NCBI GenBank assembly: GCA_044238845.1
Contig: JBIICN010000013.1
Location: 22,812-86,811 of the forward strand
Length of the DNA stretch: 64,000 bases
DNA from: UBA4416 sp044238845
Lineage (GTDB): Bacteria > Bacteroidota > Bacteroidia > B-17B0 > Aurantibacillaceae
Direction: 5' to 3'
A program made the position numbers and the translations under genes. Below are positions 60,097 through 64,000 of the stretch, one piece after another (the first letter of the stretch is position 1; the number at the start of each line of letters is the position of its first letter). Under the pieces are notes generated by a model. That model did not search any database. It saw only the letters and a list, made by a program, of their open reading frames with translations, and was not told where the DNA came from.

Positions 60097-62967
60097 ATGA
60101 CTACTGATAAATTTGTTTCCCGTCATAACGGTCCACGTGAAAATGAAATTAAACAAATGTTGGCCAAAATTGGCGTTTCATCTATCGATGAATTAATTAG
60201 CCAAACTGTGCCTGCAGGTATCCGTTTAAAACAACCATTGCAAGTAGCTCCGGCTATGAGCGAGTATCAATACTCAAAGCATTTAAAAGCTTTAGGTAAA
60301 AAGAACAAGGTATTTCGTTCTTATATTGGTTTAGGGTATTACAACAATATTTTACCAGCAGTTATTCAGCGTAACATTTTAGAAAATCCAGGTTGGTACA
60401 CAGCATACACACCTTACCAAGCAGAGATTGCTCAAGGACGTTTAGAAGCGATTTTAAATTTCCAAACCATGGTCATGGATTTAACTGCCATGCCAATTGC
60501 TAATGCGTCTTTATTAGACGAAGCAACAGCTGCAGCTGAAGCATTATTTATGTTTTACAGTAACCGTAGTAAAGCAAAAATTGCAAATGGTGGAAATAAA
60601 TTTTTTATCAGCGAAACAGTTTTTCCACAAACAATTGATGTGGTTAGAACTCGTGCGGTACCATACGGCATTGAATTAGTTATTGGTGATGCTAACACGG
60701 TAGCATTAGATGATTCATTCTTTGGTGCCTTAATTCAATACCCAGATATTAATGGTGAAGCAAACGACTATCAAACATTTGTAGCTAACGCACACGCTAA
60801 AGAAATCCAAGTAGTAGTAGCTACTGATTTATTAGCGTTAGCATTATTAACTCCTCCAGGTGAGTGGGGGGCTGATTGTGTTGTAGGTAACTCTCAGCGT
60901 TTTGGTGTGCCATTAGGATATGGTGGACCTCATGCAGCTTTCTTTACTTGTAAAGAAGATTACAAACGTTTAATTCCAGGACGTATTATTGGCGTGTCTG
61001 TGGATGCTCAAGGTAATCCTGCGTTACGTATGGCGTTACAAACACGTGAGCAACATATCAAACGTGATAAAGCAACGTCTAATATTTGTACAGCTCAAGC
61101 CTTATTAGCTATTATGGCTAGTATGTATGCGGTGTATCACGGGCAAGAAGGTGTTAAAGCCATTGCACAAAGCGTTCATAATGCAACTAACTCTGTTGCT
61201 GAAGCTTTAAAAGGATTAGGATTAAACGTCAAAACAAAATTATATTTCGATACCATTATTGTTGAGTGTGATGCAGCTAAAGTCATTGCAGTTGCTGAGG
61301 CTAAAGAAATTAACTTCCGTTTAGTAGATGCTAAACATGTTGGTATTTCATTAGATCAAACGATTGAACAAAATGATTTAAATGATATCGTTTCTGTTTT
61401 TGCGGCTTCGACAGGCTCAGCCGCCGATGTAGTATACAGAACTTCAGATTTAATTAAATCGTCAAACTTAAAACGTACATCTGCTTACTTAACACATCCA
61501 ACATTTAATTCTTACCATAGTGAGAGTGAAATGATGCGTTACATTAAGCGATTAGAAAATAAAGATTTATCATTAGTTCACTCGATGATTTCTTTAGGTT
61601 CTTGTACGATGAAATTAAATGCAGCGTCTGAGTTATTACCTTTAACATGGCCTGAGTTTGCAAGCATTCATCCATTTGTGCCGGTTAATCAAGCGCAAGG
61701 ATATGCTGAGTTAATTGAACAATTAAATAAAGATTTATCTGAGATAACTGGTTTCGCTCGCATGAGCTTCCAACCAAACTCTGGTGCTCAAGGCGAGTAC
61801 GCTGGCTTAATGGTTATTAGAGCGTATCATATTGCTAATGGAAATGCACACCGTAACGTGGCATTAATTCCATCTTCTGCTCATGGTACTAATCCTGCAT
61901 CCGCTGCTATGGCTGGCATGACGATTGTTGTAACTAAATGTGATGAAAAAGGAAATATTGATTTAGCGGATTTACGTGCTAAAGCAGAGCAACATAAAGA
62001 TAAATTATCGTGTTTGATGGTAACGTATCCATCTACACATGGCGTTTATGAAGAGTCTATTACAGAGATTACTAAATTAATTCACGATAATGGTGGATTG
62101 GTTTATATGGATGGGGCTAACATGAATGCACAAGTTGGTTTAACTTCTCCAGGAAATATTGGGGCTGATGTGTGTCACTTAAATTTACACAAAACATTTG
62201 CAATTCCTCACGGTGGTGGTGGACCTGGCATGGGACCAATTGGTGTGGTTGAAAAATTAGTGCCTTTTTTACCATCTCATAAAATTGTAAACACAAGCGG
62301 TGACAAAGGAATTACAGCAGTATCAGCAGCGCCTTATGGAAGTGCCTTGATTTTATTAATCTCTTACGGTTATATTAAAATGTTAGGTTTTGATGGCTTA
62401 AAACAAGCTACTGAAATGGCTATTTTAAATGCTAACTACATGAAAGAGTTGTTGTCGCCTTCTTACAAAATTTTATACACTGGTAAAAACGGACGTTGTG
62501 CCCACGAAATGATTTTAGATTGTAATGATTTTAAAATGGCTTCGGGTGTTGAGGTTGCCGATATAGCAAAACGTTTAATGGATTATGGTTTCCATGCACC
62601 TACAGTTGCTTTCCCAGTAGTGAATACATTAATGGTTGAGCCAACTGAATCTGAATCAAAAGCTGAGTTAGATCGTTTTTGTGAGGCGATGATTTCTATC
62701 AGAAAAGAAATACAAGAAATTATTGATGGTAAATACGATAAAGTAGATAACGTGATTAAAAATGCACCACATACTTGCAAACTAGTGGTGGCAGATGATT
62801 GGAAAAAACCATACACTCGTCAAAAAGCGGCTTATCCATTACAATGGGTTGTTGCCAATAAATTTTGGCCAAGTGTTGCTAAAGTGGATAGCGCTTATGG
62901 CGATAGAAATTTAGTATGTTCTTGTGCGCCAATTGAAGCGTATATGGAAGAAGCGGTAACTGCTTAA
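60097..62967 (+). CDS. gcvP: Glycine dehydrogenase (decarboxylating), P protein
   Basis: 956-residue PLP enzyme of the glycine cleavage system that decarboxylates glycine and passes the aminomethyl group to GcvH. Both halves are present in one chain (as in E. coli GcvP, 957 residues). The PLP lysine is Lys699 in NLHKTFAIPHGGGGPG. The first half has YTPYQAEIAQGRLEAILNFQ and the second LGSCTMKLNAASELLP and SSAHGTNPASA. At about residues 437-441 the DNA includes a dispersed 15-bp repeat read in frame as ASTGS. It is a single gene with its own -7 box and terminator; gcvH and gcvT are not nearby. Confidence 0.96.
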   Translation: MTTDKFVSRHNGPRENEIKQMLAKIGVSSIDELISQTVPAGIRLKQPLQVAPAMSEYQYSKHLKALGKKNKVFRSYIGLGYYNNILPAVIQRNILENPGWYTAYTPYQAEIAQGRLEAILNFQTMVMDLTAMPIANASLLDEATAAAEALFMFYSNRSKAKIANGGNKFFISETVFPQTIDVVRTRAVPYGIELVIGDANTVALDDSFFGALIQYPDINGEANDYQTFVANAHAKEIQVVVATDLLALALLTPPGEWGADCVVGNSQRFGVPLGYGGPHAAFFTCKEDYKRLIPGRIIGVSVDAQGNPALRMALQTREQHIKRDKATSNICTAQALLAIMASMYAVYHGQEGVKAIAQSVHNATNSVAEALKGLGLNVKTKLYFDTIIVECDAAKVIAVAEAKEINFRLVDAKHVGISLDQTIEQNDLNDIVSVFAASTGSAADVVYRTSDLIKSSNLKRTSAYLTHPTFNSYHSESEMMRYIKRLENKDLSLVHSMISLGSCTMKLNAASELLPLTWPEFASIHPFVPVNQAQGYAELIEQLNKDLSEITGFARMSFQPNSGAQGEYAGLMVIRAYHIANGNAHRNVALIPSSAHGTNPASAAMAGMTIVVTKCDEKGNIDLADLRAKAEQHKDKLSCLMVTYPSTHGVYEESITEITKLIHDNGGLVYMDGANMNAQVGLTSPGNIGADVCHLNLHKTFAIPHGGGGPGMGPIGVVEKLVPFLPSHKIVNTSGDKGITAVSAAPYGSALILLISYGYIKMLGFDGLKQATEMAILNANYMKELLSPSYKILYTGKNGRCAHEMILDCNDFKMASGVEVADIAKRLMDYGFHAPTVAFPVVNTLMVEPTESESKAELDRFCEAMISIRKEIQEIIDGKYDKVDNVIKNAPHTCKLVVADDWKKPYTRQKAAYPLQWVVANKFWPSVAKVDSAYGDRNLVCSCAPIEAYMEEAVTA
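61406..61420 (+). repeat. Short dispersed repeat inside gcvP (CTTCGACAGGCTCAG)
   Basis: Inverted copy of the 15-bp core found in ispG and the ubiD-like gene. It lies in the linker between the two GcvP halves and keeps the frame. Confidence 0.7.
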
Positions 62968-62984
62968 TCACTTTAATAAATAAC

Positions 62985-63016
62985 AAAAAAGCCTCTCAGT
63001 AATGAGAGGCTTTTTT
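62985..63016 (+). terminator. Intrinsic terminator of gcvP
   Basis: Perfect 8-bp stem GCCTCTCA (62991-62998) / TGAGAGGC (63003-63010), GTAA loop, six A before and six T after. Confidence 0.92.
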
Positions 63017-63054
63017 GTTTGAAAAAATATTTTTTATATCTAATTAATTTATAA

Positions 63055-63099
63055 TGCTACAATTTATAGCAAGGTAATTTCAGTTAATATTTAATTTTG
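63055..63099 (+). promoter_or_regulatory. Palindromic operator and -7 box upstream of the transposase
   Basis: TGCTACAATTTATAGCA (63055-63071) matches the ORF6N upstream palindrome (10069-10085) with one change. TAATTTTG (63092-63099) is an exact -7 consensus, starting 37 bp after the palindrome start (38 bp at the ORF6N site). Transcription would start near 63106, so the transposase mRNA would carry the hairpins at 63131 and 63180. Confidence 0.55.
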
Positions 63100-63130
63100 T
63101 TTTTTGAAAAACCTTTTACGATAAGGTAAT

Positions 63131-63143
63131 GTCCCATCGGGAC
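63131..63143. repeat. REP-like palindrome GTCCCATCGGGAC
   Basis: Self-complementary GTCCC/GGGAC around ATC, in the leader of the transposase gene. Similar in size to the GCTCC-GTA-GGAGC hairpin nearby and plausible as a REP relative. Confidence 0.5.
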
Positions 63144-63179
63144 ATGCTGTTTGTAGGATAAAAACAATAATATTAATAA

Positions 63180-63689
63180 TAGCTCCGTAGGAGCGACCTG
63201 TAAAATGCCGAACACCTATTCGCAGATATATATTCAAATTGTGTTTGCCGTAAAAGGTCGAGAAAATTTAATTTCTAAGGTTCATCGCGAAGAATTGCAT
63301 AAATATATAACAGGCATCGTTCAAAACAGAGGGCAAAAAATGCTGTCGATTTTTTGCATGCCTGATCATGTGCATTTGTTAGTAGGGATAAAACCATCTA
63401 TTGCAATTTCTGATTTAGTGAGGGATATAAAAGCAGGTTCGTCAAATTTCATTAATCAACAACATTGGGTAAAGGGAAAGTTTAATTGGCAGGAGGGATT
63501 TGGAGCTTTTTCTTATTCAAAAAGTCAAATAGATACTGTAATAAAATATATCTTGAGTCAAGAAGAGCATCATAAAAAGACTACATTTAGAGAAGAATAT
63601 TTTGATTTTTTGAAAAAATTTGAAATTGATTATGACGAGAAATATCTGTTTGAATGGATAGAATAAAACAGGTCGCTCCTACGGAGCTA
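63180..63689 (+). mobile_element. REP/RAYT unit: transposase gene bracketed by perfect 22-bp inverted repeats
   Basis: The 22 bases at 63180-63201 (core AGCTCCGTAGGAGCGACC) recur as an exact reverse complement at 63668-63689, immediately outside the transposase reading frame on both sides. Each arm contains its own small hairpin GCTCC-GTA-GGAGC with the GTAG tetranucleotide typical of REP sequences. A related palindrome CTCCTACGGAG (63724-63734) and a weaker one (63778-63789) follow downstream. The layout is that of a RAYT gene with its cognate inverted REPs. Confidence 0.8.
63205..63666 (+). CDS. REP-associated tyrosine transposase (IS200-like, Y1)
   Basis: 153-residue HUH single-strand DNA transposase. 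The HUH motif is HVH at 55-57 in CMPDHVHLLVGI, and the catalytic Tyr is likely Tyr115 in KYILSQEEHH with Gln119. WQEGFGAFSYSKSQI (95-109) is the common block of RAYTs. It is full length for the Bacteroidota group. RAYTs nick and move REP hairpins, and the gene is framed by perfect inverted repeats that hold such hairpins. Its start is the ATG at 63205, only 4 bp after the left repeat. Upstream signals resemble those of the ORF6N gene. Confidence 0.92.
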   Translation: MPNTYSQIYIQIVFAVKGRENLISKVHREELHKYITGIVQNRGQKMLSIFCMPDHVHLLVGIKPSIAISDLVRDIKAGSSNFINQQHWVKGKFNWQEGFGAFSYSKSQIDTVIKYILSQEEHHKKTTFREEYFDFLKKFEIDYDEKYLFEWIE

Positions 63690-63723
63690 AATACAATAAC
63701 ATTTATTTTGCTAGTAACAGAAG

Positions 63724-63734
63724 ACTCCTACGGA
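63724..63734. repeat. Extra REP hairpin downstream of the transposase
   Basis: CTCCTACGGAG, self-complementary and identical to the hairpin core of the flanking repeats; followed about 50 bp later by a degraded form ACTCCTGTAGAGTT. Confidence 0.6.
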
Positions 63735-63862
63735 GCCTGCGAAAAATGAAATGAATATATTTTGTTTGAATAGAATACTCCTGTAGAGTTAAAAAACATT
63801 CAATAAAAAACAGCAAGTTTAAACTGAACCAAAAATTAACAATACAATTAATAATTAAAAAC

Positions 63863-64000
63863 ATGTCTTTATTCATCACCTCATTAAATTCGGGAAGCAA
63901 TGGTAATTGTTATTACTTGGGTAATCACAATGAGGCTGTATTGGTAGATGTTGGTATTTCTTGCAAGGAAGTAGAATTGAGAATGAAACGTTTGGATTTA
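63863..64000 (+). CDS. MBL-fold metallo-hydrolase, YycJ/WalJ-like (partial)
   Basis: 46 codons from the ATG at 63863 to the window end. The start SLFITSLNSGSNGNCYYLG and AVLVDVGISCKEVELRMK are typical of the YycJ/WalJ metallo-beta-lactamase family, cytoplasmic hydrolases linked to DNA repair or cell-wall signalling in some bacteria. The metal-binding HxHxDH lies beyond the window, so activity cannot be judged. It stands alone after the REP unit. Confidence 0.85.
   Translation, partial: MSLFITSLNSGSNGNCYYLGNHNEAVLVDVGISCKEVELRMKRLDL

Noticed and set aside
63703..63900. Open frame on the - strand between the transposase and the last gene
   Set aside because: It crosses REP hairpins and the start of the YycJ-like gene, and its translation has no recognisable family pattern.
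1..64000. CRISPR arrays, tRNA or rRNA genes
   Set aside because: No regularly spaced direct repeats and no cloverleaf or conserved rRNA sequence were seen on either strand.

Overview
This is an AT-rich chromosomal window from a member of the Bacteroidota. The evidence is a complete type IX secretion (T9SS)/gliding core operon (porP/sprF-gldK-gldL-gldM-gldN), several proteins with T9SS type A or type B sorting tails, the long Bacteroidetes/plant-type IspG with an internal insertion, a 603-residue signal peptidase I with an N-terminal membrane domain, promoters of the TTTG-N19-TAnnTTTG type, and starts without clear Shine-Dalgarno sequences, many of them TTG or GTG. A free-living, LPS- or capsule-making, probably gliding bacterium of class Bacteroidia fits. 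I cannot name the genus.

Layout. 1-2.1 kb: the start of a secreted protein running off the left edge, a DEAD-box RNA helicase and a small DUF3820 protein. 2.2-9.4 kb: a long leftward cluster parA-parB-DUF5683-dapB-[ATPase-TOPRIM pair]-lepB, preceded by a metallo-hydrolase. par/DUF5683/dapB/lepB is a familiar Bacteroidota neighbourhood, and the ATPase/TOPRIM pair sits inside it like an inserted defence cassette. 9.5-12.4 kb: an FMN reductase, an ORF6N gene broken by an 18-bp palindrome, RNase HI and an M42 aminopeptidase. 12.5-17.7 kb: a tight rightward run of GH3-like enzyme, LysE exporter, DUF493, aldose epimerase and an LTA-synthase-like membrane phosphatase/transferase. 17.7-24.8 kb: heptose (gmhA, hddC-like, gmhB-like) and UDP-glucuronate/UDP-xylose (ugd, uxs) nucleotide-sugar genes with a GT2 glycosyltransferase and a DegT aminotransferase. 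24.9-28.6 kb: a RecD-like helicase and a three-gene T9SS cargo module (TPR, type-B-tail protein, PorP/SprF). 28.7-31.5 kb: ispG and a cyclase-family hydrolase. 31.8-38.0 kb: the T9SS motor/ring operon. 38.1-44.5 kb: a UbiD-family decarboxylase, an NTF2-like protein, a secreted orphan family and lysA-lysC. 44.7-59.5 kb: a secreted GEVED/T9SS protein, tatA followed by four peptidyl-prolyl isomerases, two tandem GT-C-like membrane proteins and a 1741-residue T9SS protein with Ig-like, FG-GAP, dockerin-like and cohesin-like parts. 60-64 kb: glycine decarboxylase gcvP, a REP-associated tyrosine transposase framed by inverted repeats, and the start of a YycJ-type metallo-hydrolase.

How it fits together. 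The outer-membrane and secretion theme is strong: tatA and lepB export proteins, four periplasmic isomerases are placed to help them fold, and GldKLMN/PorP drive T9SS export of the large adhesin-like proteins. The nucleotide-sugar genes supply surface polysaccharide. The least ordinary content is the small-repeat layer: at least six families of short palindromic or dispersed repeats occur between and inside genes. One breaks the ORF6N gene, one supplies the C-terminus of lysA, and a 15-bp core lies in frame inside ispG, the ubiD-like gene and gcvP.
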